Shown here one piece after another: positions 37,801-47,763 of a stretch of 64,000 nt of DNA. A program made the translations under genes and the position numbers. This DNA comes from Panopea generosa (taxonomy: Eukaryota > Mollusca > Bivalvia > Adapedonta > Hiatellidae): NCBI GenBank assembly GCA_029582155.1, contig CM055905.1, forward strand, positions 10,876,995 through 10,940,994, written 5' to 3'. Each line of letters opens with the position of its first letter. Within the stretch, counting starts at the first letter, position 1. The notes under the pieces are model-generated. The model was not told where the DNA came from. It made no database searches and saw nothing but the letters and a program-made list of their open reading frames with translations.

Positions 37801-40800
37801 CATCAAACGAATTTCCAAAGAATGGGTGTTTTGCCTAGCGGTTATGTTACACTTCTGTAGAAGAATTAAGATGAGTTATGTTATGAATAATTATTTGATT
37901 GCATGGTTATTGTTGACTGTAGTGTTTTATTTGATCTTTCTAAAACAATACATCGTCACTTGGTATACATTCAGTGATTGATAGCAATACAAAATAAAAT
38001 GAAAATGAATCAAAATTATGTCCAACAGAAGCAGTAGCATTCAAAAGACACAGTTATCAAGCTATCACAAACGGAAAATCATGATAAGCACAATACAAGT
38101 ATGAGAAGAAGTAACAACAGAGATTTGGAGCAAGGTGGAGAATACACCATATGTCCACTCAAATACATGTATTATCATAAACAGTCTTTCAAAGATTCCG
38201 ATATCTCCCGAATCGGGTATATTAACCCCCAATGAAATGAAGGGTATTCAATGCCTGTCCTACAATTCAAAGCAATTGAACGTTTTACTAAACTGTGACG
38301 TCCATTCAAGCTTTCAATTGTAGCATCTTACCAATCAACGTGCTCAAATGTGGCTTTCCCAACATCGCTATTTAACGGGCCCAATCGGGAGAGCTCGGTC
38401 CGTTCTTGACTCATGAAACAACAATTCCGTAAAGTCCTAGAAATGTATTTTATATCAATAACCATACCAGATGTAGTATCCGTACAATCTCGTTTCACGA
38501 AGAAGAATCCCGTACTTTGTTGGTGACTGTCGCAGTCGTGATACGTGCACATGGAATCCTGTTGGCTGTAGCTGACACCCCTGCAACCCGCCATGTCAAG
38601 ACACTTCTCAAGGCAGTACTCCAAGGTAACACCGCCTGCATCTTGCCCAAGTATTTGGCACGTTCCGTTATATCCTTCTAAAATAAATATGCTGTACTCT
38701 GGGCAATCTGCAAGGTAATTTTAATTGAAAACACTCAATAACGTCATCAAAACTTGCGTCCTGTATTGCAGTTATATATGTGTAGATTGTAAGTTATATG
38801 GGCACCTGCCTTTTGTTTCACCAACATTTCACTTAAGAACTTAATAAAGTTTTGAATGGTAAGTAAAGTATAATATAACTAATATATCAACGAAACCATA
38901 TGCAGTTCTACTGAAACCAGCCTAAAATCGACATCGCCGGGCTGCTTTTCTTAGATTTAAGATTTTAAGTATGTGGTTGGTGAATCAGGAGCCTGCTTAT
39001 CAACCGCTTAAAATAAATAGTGAATATAAATACCTTTAAAATATGAATTGTTTAATTTCAAAATCAGTTTCCACATCCGTATATTTTAGGTTTCCCCAAA
39101 AATTTATGTTTTTTTTACTGATCTTGGAACTATTAATTTTATTTAAATGTTAAGGCCCAACTGTTAAGTTGTATGTTAAATGGGTTAACAAATCATAAAT
39201 AAAGTGTTTGTTCCTTTTTAGTTTTAGAAAACGTGTAGATGTAAGTATGCTTTGAAACTATCATAATTATACCAAGTCGGAAAAAATCACTTTAAATGTT
39301 TTAGAATGACTACAAATCATTACAATATAATTCATGAACAAAATATAGTTTTAGTCTGACCTCGGCGTTAAGGCAAAATTATAAAATGCGTTTTTCTATA
39401 ACATATACTTGCACGTTTAAATAGATATCTTTGCGAAGATATGGGCTCATTAAGTATGAATTTTTCTTTCGGGTGGGGAATGATTTTTGCATTTTTTTTT
39501 AATTTTTGAAAATTCCTGGTATACTTCTTTTGAAAACTTTTTTACATTATACGACTAAGCTTAATGAACTTAATAAAACTGGTCCCTGGTAGTTGTATAA
39601 AAAGTGCTCGATATTGGGCTATAATGATTACGTGTAACTGTTGCTAAGACACGTGTTCATTTAGTTTACACTAGTTTAGTCCCATTGCGAAAAAAGCTCA
39701 AAGCTTGTATGAGGGGCATTCAATTAATTATGTCACTAATAGCCTTCTGTAGAAACATTGTTGCGTAAGAACATGACAAACTCGTACAAAGTTTGAAGAT
39801 GTTTATTCAATACACCTGAGTATTCTCAATCTAATCCGATTGTAATTGACCAAGATGTTCATTGTTGAATTATACACACTCATGTGCAGTGGCTATATTT
39901 CAATGACATAATGAAACCTGAAGAAAAATAAGAAATAAGGGCTTACATTAAAGCCCGAGTTTCTTGCAGTTATCGCCAAAAGAAATTTATTCTGAAATGG
40001 GTCGTAGACATGGTAGTTCTACCGTAACATTAAGAACAGTTTTTCGTTTGGTTAAGACATTCATAAGGGGTCAGCAGTCTGCAAGAAGATAACCGCCCAG
40101 GTAGACATGTTGCTGCAGCAACTACTGAAAACATTGGTGCTATTAGAGCTATGGTAGAAGAAGATGTCCGGTATACTGTTTCCTAGATAGCTTATAGTCA
40201 AGGCATTTCAGAAGGCATCCTACATCATATTCCGACTATTTGAAATTAAAGAAGCTTTATGCTAGATAGATCCCCCATTTAATGACACCTGACCACTGTG
40301 GATAAAACTTGGGTTTATTATTTGGAGCCCCAACGGCGCACCAATAACAAACAATTGCTTGGTAAAAAGCAGGCTAGACCGGTCATGGAAAAGAGGACAT
40401 GACGGTTTTATATGCCATTGTCTTCAATTCTAGTGGTCCTGTTTTCCTTACTTAAATCTGTCAAAATGAATTATCAAATAAACGCACAAGTAAAGGTTTG
40501 GAAGGCATACATCTCATTCTTGACAATGCTTCTGCCCAAAAAAGTAAGTGTACAATCTTTACTAAAACAAGAAAATGTTATTCAGGTTGAACACCCCTCT
40601 TATTCCCCGGACTAAAGCCACTGTGACTTTTTCCTGTTTTCCATGCTAATAAAAGCCTCGCAGTTAAACGCTTATCTCTTAGAAGTGCCCTTGGGTCTGC
40701 AATTATTCAGTGTCTGAACAGTATACCAAGGGGAGACTACTTTGCGGCATTTAGGTCGTAGACAGCAAGGCTTCATGAGTGTGTATCTGTGAAGAGTTGG

Positions 40801-43616
40801 GGATACTTTGAAGGGTTGGCCTGAAAAAATCCCTTCCAGTGAATATCTTAAATATCCGAAGACCAGCGACAGAATATATTGAATGCCCCTCGTATGAACC
40901 ACTCTCGATTCCGCTTCCTGGGTAGAACTGGTACGGAGTGATGTTTTTATATGCAAAGGATTGAGCTGGCTGTGGATCGAGCCCGTAACATTTGGTGTTA
41001 GCGTCCAACACTTTCCACTACGTTACCACCATTTCAAGAACTTAGCCCATTGTAGAGAGATCATATCATACTTTAAAATACTTTGTATAATCTTCTAAAA
41101 AACATTTATAACTGTTACGCATTTGATTATCTGTCAACAAGCTGGGGTTTTTAGTTTAACAGATGCAGACTGTTTATCAATCAACGCTTTTTTAAATGCA
41201 ATACTGCGAATATTAGTTTACCTTGACTACAGGTCCTTCTTAGAAGCGTTGTATGCAAGCGTTGAGTTACCTGGGAGCAAAAGCTGACGCGGCAACTTCC
41301 GGTCGAGGGATTATAGAAGGCCGTGATAGCAGCATCCAGCCCTGATGCCAACATTGCATCACAATCCTGAACTGTCGCTACAGTTTGGCTGACATACGGG
41401 GCCTGACATTGTGGGCCAAATTTACAGTCCAAACATGTGGAAGTGTAGTTTCTGTTGCACGTGTTGGCTTTAACAAACAAAATGATATTAGATGATAAAT
41501 ATAGTTTTGACGTATAGTCTATACCATATTCTATTACCACCATCAGATATACTTGCATATATTACTGTTTTATAATTGGATCATATTTGATAGACGTTTA
41601 TTTACTATAATAAATGTATTCCCTCTTTTATTCGTTCTTCTGACGAAACTAAGCCGACAACCGTACATTTTACATTGAAACTAAAGAAAATATACAATAA
41701 TCAACATATCATGTATGTTGCAATTGATAAGATATGATAATTATCACGTGTACCTTCATCCATGCATCGTTTCTTTATGAATGTATAGCCTTCGCGGCTC
41801 ATTTCATTTGAAGAGCTGTGAAATCTGCATTTTGTAGACGCATGTTCAAATGTAGCGCCTCTACAATTTGGCATATCAATACACATAGCGATACACTCTT
41901 GCAGAGTATTTACTACTGAAAGGGACCCGATGATGGTATTACCAGGACCCGCATGGTTGTCAAATATAAATATTTCATATTCCAGACAGTCTGCAAATAA
42001 AATTAAACCCTAATCATTTTAAAACTATTGTGACATAGTTCTGACAGCAAGTAAGTCATTAAATTATGTCAACAAAATAAACATGTATTATTATGACATT
42101 TTATACATTCAGTTGTCATAATCGTCTGATGTTCAACATACTAGTAGTTGTTACTCAGTTAATTACATATAATAAACTATGTCATGCGAAATGCTTCGGA
42201 TTTGTAAATATGACCGCCAAAAGCATGATAAGGTAAACGTTTAATGAATAGATGGCATATACGCTTCCATACTATTTAGCTTTCAAAAATGATGGTGACA
42301 TCAACACATACCCTGTTATGTCGAAATCTTTAACTAGTTGGTGACTGGACATTTTCTTTATCCAGCCAGCTGCTCACTTATTGTAACAAAAAAAAGTTGT
42401 GTGGCCTAATTTAGTAGTATAAGCGAGTACATGTCTATTGGTATGATATAGGCTATATTAAGAGCATGTAGTGTGGGTTTGTTAAAACGTATCGATAAAA
42501 GTAACGTTTTTAAGATCTTTTAACAGATTCATTTTTTTTATTAAAGAATTAATCATGAAAATCCATTAATCATTCAGAAAGTTAGAACAATTTAATTAAT
42601 TATTTGTAAAATTAATTTAAATTTACATTGAGCCCATTTAAAGTAAGACGCATCGTACGATATATTGAAACTTGTTAATTCATAATTTGCACGAAATTCA
42701 CTAAGTTTTGTGCAGTGTTTTACTATACATGCATGGAAGGGTATTTAGAAACGAGATTTTGCGTAAAAATGACATCAGATTCTTTTTCTTCTCTATATAA
42801 GTCATTGGATTCTTATAAACCATTCTTATGGATTGTGAAGTTGATATTTTCAGAAAAGTAAAGTGAGATCCGTCCTTCTCCAAGTCATTGCCACACTTTC
42901 TCACATAACATCTTTGGAGGTTTCTTGTTTGTAATAGAAAATGTAATGAAATCATAAAAATCGACATGAAATATTAGGCAACTTTAGACTTAATATACGA
43001 TTAAACTAAGACGCTTCATAAATAATTTCAAAACCTCAAAAGGCCATACTTAATGCCATAGAGACATACATTTGAAATAAAACAAAAGCATACCCGCATT
43101 ACATGTCTGTCTCACTGCAGTGGCGCTGAAGTCCATGTCCACCTCACTACAGTTGTGCAAGTAGCACGTGTTTTCTGAGGCTCTATACACGGCCATGCTA
43201 CAAGACAGATTCGAGCTACAACTGACATTGCAATCTGACACTGATTCGGCATCGTCAAACACAGCAATTGCAGGCGCAATGCAGTTGGGTCCAATGTCAC
43301 AGTTCTTGCAATATTGAATGTAGGGCTGAGCACATCCTTGAAAGCGACATGAAATTAAATGCATATGCTACATAAAAGCGTTATCATTTGTAGAACGCAA
43401 TACCCACAATATGAAAAGGTAAAGTCCTTGACAAGTCTAAGAATATTCTTAAGAAAGGTTGGTGAAATCCACCCCTATAAATATATTTTGTCAGATATTG
43501 TCTAATGTAAATGATTATGATAGTGTTAAACTGAATATTACCGTTTATTGCTGTTGCATAGTCAATGCATACCCCCAGTATTATCCACGTGCTATAGAAC
43601 GCTATCAATAGGCGAA
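31357..43616 (-). CDS. Multi-exon transmembrane protein with alternating PAN/Apple-type exons (gene span)
   Basis: This is a gene model assembled from splice sites. Coding exons on the minus strand are 43616-43542, 43336-43094, 41990-41754, 41467-41222, 38707-38468, 37217-36996, 35949-35704, 34304-34071, 33259-33026 and 31805-31357. Every internal exon is a multiple of 3, enters and leaves in phase 1, and each junction recreates a G.. codon (D, A or G). With a 6-codon start exon the protein would be about 814 aa: hydrophobic leader, eight cysteine-rich repeats in order B-A-B-A-B-A-B-A, stalk, one membrane helix, short tail. PAN/Apple domains bind proteins or glycans outside the cell, so a surface receptor or adhesion role is likely, but the ligand is unknown. 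The start codon is not certain (see 46009). Confidence 0.8.
31855..31975 (+). mobile_element. SINE family D fragment
   Basis: Plus strand: cgaagcggttatgtaatgaa, box B ttgcgggttctatcaccagc, ctctacccgataactct, acactcagttcttgttctac. It matches the reverse complement of the copies at 46.9 and 51.9 kb. It lies in the last intron. Confidence 0.6.
33026..33259 (-). CDS. PAN gene exon 9 (type A, PAN/Apple)
   Basis: 78 codons. Acceptor tttcgtattccag, donor g/gtatgt. Starts DCPFYEIYTLDGHYGFC and continues ...CMKRCIDTPGCRGVTYDN, CTYHGCDC, and ends WRYCIS. All eight type A cysteines are present plus one extra (CDC). Confidence 0.85.
33340..33485 (+). repeat. CRE-carrying dispersed repeat, copy 2
   Basis: gatgacgtcaccgtttagta-agcgttcaactgctatgaat, then gacccgattcgggatatacc. 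It lies in the intron between exons 9 and 8. Confidence 0.75.
33893..34020 (+). mobile_element. SINE family C copy
   Basis: Head ccgtagccgagtggttaggc (tRNA-Ser/Leu-like box A), ctctcaccgctaaggtcgca, then tttgtgagaaagtttgccag and ttactcacagaagtgg. The tail matches copies at 62.93 and 63.42 kb. Confidence 0.65.
34071..34304 (-). CDS. PAN gene exon 8 (type B)
   Basis: 78 codons, acceptor actattgcag, donor g/gtaaga. Order: DCASPTTHVCYNCEHGPDC, then TLCTSDCNTDSNCEGAEY, GECRMFQC and FYRKTC. All ten type B cysteines are present, so this is the reference repeat for the type. Confidence 0.85.
35371..35515 (-). mobile_element. SINE family A, copy 5 (partial, minus)
   Basis: Contains tcataccgtcacattatact-gacaccggaccgac and ctgagcgcccagcgaggaaa. 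The tRNA head is mostly missing and the tail side is truncated. It is in an intron of the PAN gene. Confidence 0.8.
35704..35949 (-). CDS. PAN gene exon 7 (type A), GC donor
   Basis: 82 codons, acceptor tctgttttccag. Reads DCLKYQLFPFMNQDSTC, FYCIVRCLDIPFCRASKYD, DMCSYHSC, FVEKICID. All eight type A cysteines are kept. The donor in the only phase-preserving position is g/gcaagt, a GC-AG intron with otherwise perfect consensus. No GT gives the same phase nearby. Confidence 0.8.
36996..37217 (-). CDS. PAN gene exon 6 (type B, lacks first and last cysteine)
   Basis: 74 codons, acceptor tttttatacag, donor g/gtatgt. Reads SSYTQTCLNCGSECFNP, HCNVTCDNCQSTMYE, DTCYHYQC and ends LFRKTANPG. The cysteine before TQTC and the one in the final R-K-T-C are both absent. 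In Apple folds the outermost pair forms a disulfide, so loss of both is self-consistent. Confidence 0.82.
37365..37706 (+). pseudogene. Retrotransposon ORF1-like fragment
   Basis: A 113-codon frame on the plus strand, antisense to the PAN gene and inside its intron. It contains QLNTNEHLTPFRRELAWQWR and GTWTFDGIIFVKTHIDGKSY. The 'NE.LT..RR.L...R.L......WT.DG.I.VK' pattern is common in LINE ORF1-type nucleic-acid-binding proteins of invertebrates. It ends in a stop without the rest of an element. Assignment is by motif memory. Confidence 0.4.
38193..38378 (-). repeat. CRE-carrying dispersed repeat, copy 3 (minus)
   Basis: The minus strand reads ttgggaaagccacatttgag, cacgttgattggtaagatgc, ggacgtcacagtttagtaaa, then tatacccgattcggg. 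The CRE is decayed to GGACGTCA here. Adjacent to exon 5. Confidence 0.75.
38468..38707 (-). CDS. PAN gene exon 5 (type A)
   Basis: 80 codons, acceptor attaccttgcag, donor g/gtatgg. DCPEYSIFILEGYNGTC, LEYCLEKCLDMAGCRGVSY, MCTYHDCD, FFFVKRDCTD. It has all eight type A cysteines, with the C-R-G-x-x-Y core also seen in exons 9 and 3. Confidence 0.85.
39710..40892 (+). mobile_element. mariner-family transposon, inactive
   Basis: Inverted ends tgaggggcattcaat and (reverse complement of right end) cgaggggcattcaat are flanked by TA on both sides. Inside, a broken transposase reads TVDKTWVYYLEPQRRTNN, TVLYAIVFNSSGPVF, HLILDNASAQK, ENVIQVEHPSYSPD, SHCDFFLFSM. These are the first and second catalytic Asp regions and the SPD..CDFF block of DD34D mariners. 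Frameshifts and stops (for example tga in SPD*SHCDFF) make it dead. It sits antisense in the intron between PAN exons 5 and 4. Confidence 0.88.
40896..41035 (-). mobile_element. SINE family D copy
   Basis: Minus strand: ggtaacgtagtggaaagtgt-tggacgctaac, box B cgggctcgatccacagcc, then ctgggtaga...ggaagcggaatcg. It adjoins the right end of the mariner element, whose target TA lies at its edge. Confidence 0.65.
41222..41467 (-). CDS. PAN gene exon 4 (type B, lacks inner cysteine pair)
   Basis: 82 codons, acceptor tttgttaaag (weak, AAG), donor g/gtaaac. ANTCNRNYTSTCLDCKFGPQ-C, VQDCDAMLASGLDAAITAFY, GSCRVSFC, LLRRTCSQ. The two cysteines expected at DC-x3-C-x5-C are replaced (MLA and LDA). In Apple folds these two pair with each other. 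Confidence 0.8.
41754..41990 (-). CDS. PAN gene exon 3 (type A, lacks extra cysteine pair)
   Basis: 79 codons, acceptor ttatttgcag, donor g/gtacac. DCLEYEIFIFDNHAGPGNT, LQECIAMCIDMPNCRGATFE, KCRFHSSSNEM, FIKKRCMDE. Compared with exons 5, 7 and 9, the second cysteine (G-x-C) and the seventh (YH-x-C, here FHSS) are both gone, leaving exactly the six canonical Apple cysteines. Confidence 0.85.
43094..43336 (-). CDS. PAN gene exon 2 (type B)
   Basis: 81 codons, acceptor tcgctttcaag, donor g/gtatgc. GCAQPYIQYCKNCDIGPNC, SVSDCNVSCSSNLSCSMAVY, NTCYLHNC, VRQTCNA. All ten type B cysteines present. It follows the putative leader exon directly. Confidence 0.85.
43542..43616 (-). CDS. PAN gene exon 1b: hydrophobic leader
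   Basis: A strong acceptor (tttctctgtttcag) and donor g/gtaata bound 25 codons, phase 1 at both ends, reading RLLIAFYSTWIILGVCIDYA-TAIN. This is a signal-peptide-like hydrophobic core with an A-x-A before the first repeat. There is no ATG in the exon, so the start must be upstream. The frame stays open past the acceptor to a GTG at 43647, but I consider that read-through unlikely. Confidence 0.5.
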
Positions 43617-44437
43617 CTGAAACAGAGAAACGACATTCCAAAATCACAAGTTGTTCTGTAAAACGACTTACCTGTACTATTTTTTAAATTAAACTTGAAA
43701 CACACATCTGATATAAATAGTGGTTTTCTTGAATGCTCATTTATTTATTATTGAATCATTGGTAAACATATAGTCTAACACCCTTTAGAAAGTTCCTGTC
43801 ATTCTATTTGTAAGTTTTCTTAGATTTCTAGATATTAAAAACAAACTGTATATACCGTCGATAAAATCACCATGTTTTCGCGTTCTATGTATTACTGTGT
43901 CATTTGTGTACCGTAAACAGTAGTTTAAATATTTAACCAACTGTGTATGGTAATTTAGATTTACTATTTATTTGTAATTATCAAAAATAAAAGATGTGCT
44001 AAGTGTTTTAAACAGTTTGACGATTTAATTTGATATTTTACTAGGAACTGCTTGTATAGCGCATTAATCGCTGATATTCGGTTAAACAGTAAGTTCAGTT
44101 GGAACAATTATCCCGCGATTAACTTGAAAATATAAATAAATAAGCGGGAAGAACTCAAATTTGAAAATAAACAAAAAAAATGGGGCTGGCAGTTAGAAAG
44201 GAAGGTTTGTGAAAGGGGTAAACTGTTTTGAACATAAACAGTGTATATGTTTATAAATCAAGGACATCTTTGAATTCTTTTCATATTTGTATAATTATTA
44301 TATGTTTTACCAATATACAGATTATCTGAAGTATTCAGCATTTATATAATGTATCCTAAAATGTTTTGAAATCATATTAAATGACGAACAAATGTTAGAC
44401 CGAATAAAAGAAATCTTAACAAGTTAATAAAGTATTG

Positions 44438-44570
44438 GGTAAGAGGGTTCAATAATTTCCCCATTTTTGTTGTATGTATGGGTGGGTTGTTCTTCATGCA
44501 GTTGATAGATAGCATGAAGAACCAACATACCCATTCAACAAAAATGGGGAAATTATTGAACCATCTTGCC
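44438..44570. repeat. Long hairpin, about 60-bp arms
   Basis: Left arm ggttcaataatttccccatt-tttgttg...gttgttcttcatgc, right arm its near-perfect reverse complement ending caacaaaaatggggaaatta-ttgaacc. A loop of about 12 bases contains gttgatagat. The arm sequence also matches the tandem unit that follows. Confidence 0.88.
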
Positions 44571-45170
44571 TAAACATACATATAAAATTAATGAACCAGT
44601 ATCTCCAAACATACAACACAAATGGAAATATTAATGCACCACCTCCCTAACCTACCCTAACATGCAACAAAATAATGGGGAAATTAATGAACAAACCTAC
44701 CCAAATATACAACACACATGGCAAAATTAATGAACAAACCTTCCTAAACATACAACAAATGGGAACATTAATGAACCAACCTACACAAACATATTCCACA
44801 AATTGGAAAATAAATAACACATCTACACAAATAAACACCACAAATGAGATAATTAATGAATCAACCTTCCTAAACATACACCGCAATTGGGAATATTAAT
44901 GAACCAACCTATCCGAACATACAACACAGATGGGGAAAATTAATGAACCAACCTACCCGAACATACAACACAAATTGGGAAAATTAATGAATCAACCTAC
45001 CCAAACATACACCACAAATGGGAAATTTAATGAACCACCCTTCCTTAACATACAGCACAAATAGGAACATTAATGAACCGTCACCAATACATACAACACA
45101 AACGGTAAAATTAATGAACTAACCTACCAAAACATACAACAACAACAATGGGAAAATGAATTTAAGATGC
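44571..45170. repeat. About 43-bp minisatellite, about 14 units
   Basis: The unit attaatgaaccaacctaccc-aaacatacaacacaaatgggaaa repeats with many substitutions. A shadow frame opens on either strand, but no protein is suggested. Confidence 0.88.
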
Positions 45171-46008
45171 AACTATTAATGGAAGCATATAACTATGGGA
45201 TCCACTCTTCATTTTTGACGTTTTCGAAAGAACCCCGTCACATTCCTGGGCAAGAATAAGAACCCCGTCACATTCCTTGGCATGAATAAGAAAACTCGTA
45301 AAAAATGTTCAAATTCATTTTGCTGGGTTGTTAGTTGTATTTCTATTGATGCTACTGCTTCTGTCAAGATTTTATTGTATTTCTGTCAGACAGCTAGTAT
45401 TTTGACGTCGGTCAATGTATTATGTTTATTTGTTCATGTCAGTATATTATTGTTATTCCTATCACCGACTGGGATATTGCCTTTGGTAACAATATGCTCA
45501 TGTCATAACTTTTGTAGTCAGCCAACTAGGCTTCTTCCTTTGAGACTTGTGTTCACTGGTGAATAATTTACCTAATATATATATACTTCAGCATAATGTT
45601 CCAAAATTTGAAAAATAAGGACACCACGTGACCCTTTACTGCACTTAAAAGTTGATCTTGTTTTCTACAGTACTGTAGCTCATAAATACAGCATACTAAT
45701 AAAATCTGTAATTTTAATTAAACTACACACTTTGTTTTAAAGTTTTTTTTGCGTTCGTTCATTTCAGGTTTTCCCGTTCAGCCATATAACGCTTATTAGA
45801 TTCATGGTATTATAAAGCGCTTGCACATATGGGAACATCTCAAAATAACGTCGTCGTCAATAATTAGCTTTAAAATTATTATTTTTTTTAATCAAAGTGC
45901 CATATTTTCTCTCAAACCATTCGCCAATCCAATGTTAATGACAGGAATAATTTTCAATTATCCATCAATCTGATAGAATAGGAGAATCCAGAACTGACAT
46001 CGACTTAC
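45171..46008. other. Unassigned; short duplication at 45230-45290
   Basis: aagaaccccgtcacattcct and ggcaagaataagaaccccgt form a 32-bp direct duplication. A 94-codon frame at 45282 has no recognised domain. Confidence 0.4.
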
Positions 46009-46027
46009 CTTTATCAGTTTCCGACAT
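46009..46027 (-). CDS. Candidate start exon of the PAN gene
   Basis: Minus strand: gcaATGtcggaaactgataa-ag/gtaagt. A six-codon start (MSETDK) ends in phase 1 at a near-perfect donor and would join the leader exon at 43616 in frame, giving MSETDKVRLLIAFY-type signal peptide. Microexon evidence alone is weak and other start exons are possible. Confidence 0.3.
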
Positions 46028-46782
46028 TGCTAATTTAATATCAAATTCTAAATGTTCAATGTAACACAGACAATGAACAAATACAAGTAGAAGCATTTTT
46101 TAAAAAATACACAAAAGGCCACAAATACCTTTGAGGTGCAGATGGCAAAGGGGCATGCTTTAGTACAGTTCAGTGTGAATCAAACACATTCAGCACAGTT
46201 CTATGCAGGTCAAACACCTTTAGCACACAATGAATCAAAGGTAGACACAAAGGTCATACATAGGTACCGAGTTAACATTCGGGCATGTTAGTTTTCATTA
46301 GTCAATGTATAACATTGACGTTCCAAAAGTCTATTTCACTTGACGTTATTGAGAAGTTCGGACATGTCGGAAAGTGGTTCGGCATTTATCGTTAAAGTTC
46401 CGAGTTATATACGAACAGCTCCGAGTGATGACTCGGTAGTGGTATTACACCAGGCAAATATACATAAAAACGTCATGGGTTTATTACACTCTTGCACCGT
46501 AAATGATGTCATAAATAATGTTTATGTTTCCGACATACTTAGTTAATGTCGCAAGTATTCGTTCTTTATTGTTCATTATAAGTCCTCTGTCGTCTTAAAT
46601 GTTTTGTTAATCCTCGCTCTTTGCTTTACTGATTTTTGAGCTGATACATCCTTCATAGTAATGCAAATGTTACCAGTGATGTATATGTACACTAATATTA
46701 GTTACAGATATATGTCGGGTCCGTTGGATAAATAGGGGGCGAGAAGTGAGCGAAATAATTGCAATAATACGTTTATTTTTAT

Positions 46783-46965
46783 TTATTTTAGCTGGATTGC
46801 AAATTATCCTCGGTGCTTCTCTTATATACACCGCTTTTAAGTCCGTTTCATGGATATAATCTGTATTAAGTGTTGTTTCAGAGAGACATTAGGTCGAACT
46901 GGGAATCGAACCCGCAACATTTTGCGTGAACGGCAAACACACTATTTACTCAACTACCGCCATTA
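46783..46965 (-). mobile_element. SINE family D copy
   Basis: Minus strand: ggcggtagttgagtaaatag-tgtgtttgcc, box B gcgggttcgattcccagttc-gacc, then taatgtctctctgaaac and a body ending tgcaatccagc. Confidence 0.65.
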
Positions 46966-47763
46966 ACGCTCTAATAACGCTTTGTTTTCTTTTAAATATT
47001 TCAATTATGGAAGTGAATTATGAAATGTATATAAAAAACTAATTTGAGTCTAAATAATCGTTATAAATTGATCAACAACTAAATAAGTCTACTTTATATC
47101 CTACCTTCCATTTTTCCTAATCCATTACACTCCCAGACTGTATATAATATTGTTACGTAGAAGACACTGGTTCTGGTCGCGTACTTCAACAATATTGGCC
47201 GCGTATCTGTCAAGCAGGGTCTCACGTTTTACCACAATATCGATAATATCATAATCTAACAGCATTAAACAGACACAGCAATGGTTGCCGCCGACGCAAA
47301 ATAAAAAGTATACAATGAGAACACAATAATAATTATCAGAAGAGGCACGAAGTGAAATTGTTTTGAATAAAACATGGTATTTGTAATTGGAAATTACTTT
47401 GTTGAATTTAAATATACTGAATGCCAAAAGAAACTTTTACATTTTATTTTTTACCTATTTTCAAAAAACTTCAGTACGAACTTTTGATACCAAAATGTTT
47501 GTAAGATATTGATTTAACTTTTGCAAAGACTATTTTGTTATTGGAACTTCCGGAAAACATGTTTTAATAAGCTAAGTCGTATGTGGGAAAATCACAAAAT
47601 TACCAATTTTCATGTGATATTTTTCTTGATGAAATGTTTTTGTAACCATAGCTTCAAAGTTGTTAATAGCGGTTTTGACCACCTCTCCTATGATGCAGGG
47701 TAAAACTCTTGACCGCATGGACCTGGTGTAATGCCTGATGACGTCATTCGGGATAGCGTTTCA

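Noticed and set aside
39710..40892. Active mariner
   Set aside because: Several stops and frameshifts in the transposase.
43384..43647. Leader exon read from 43647 as a start
   Set aside because: The codon there is GTG, not ATG, and a strong acceptor (tttctctgtttcag) lies inside; the exon more likely begins at 43616.
44647..44899. Frames over the 43-bp minisatellite
   Set aside because: Repeat-driven, different on each strand, no domain.
45282..45566. 94-codon hydrophobic frame
   Set aside because: No homologous motif recognised and no splice-compatible neighbour.
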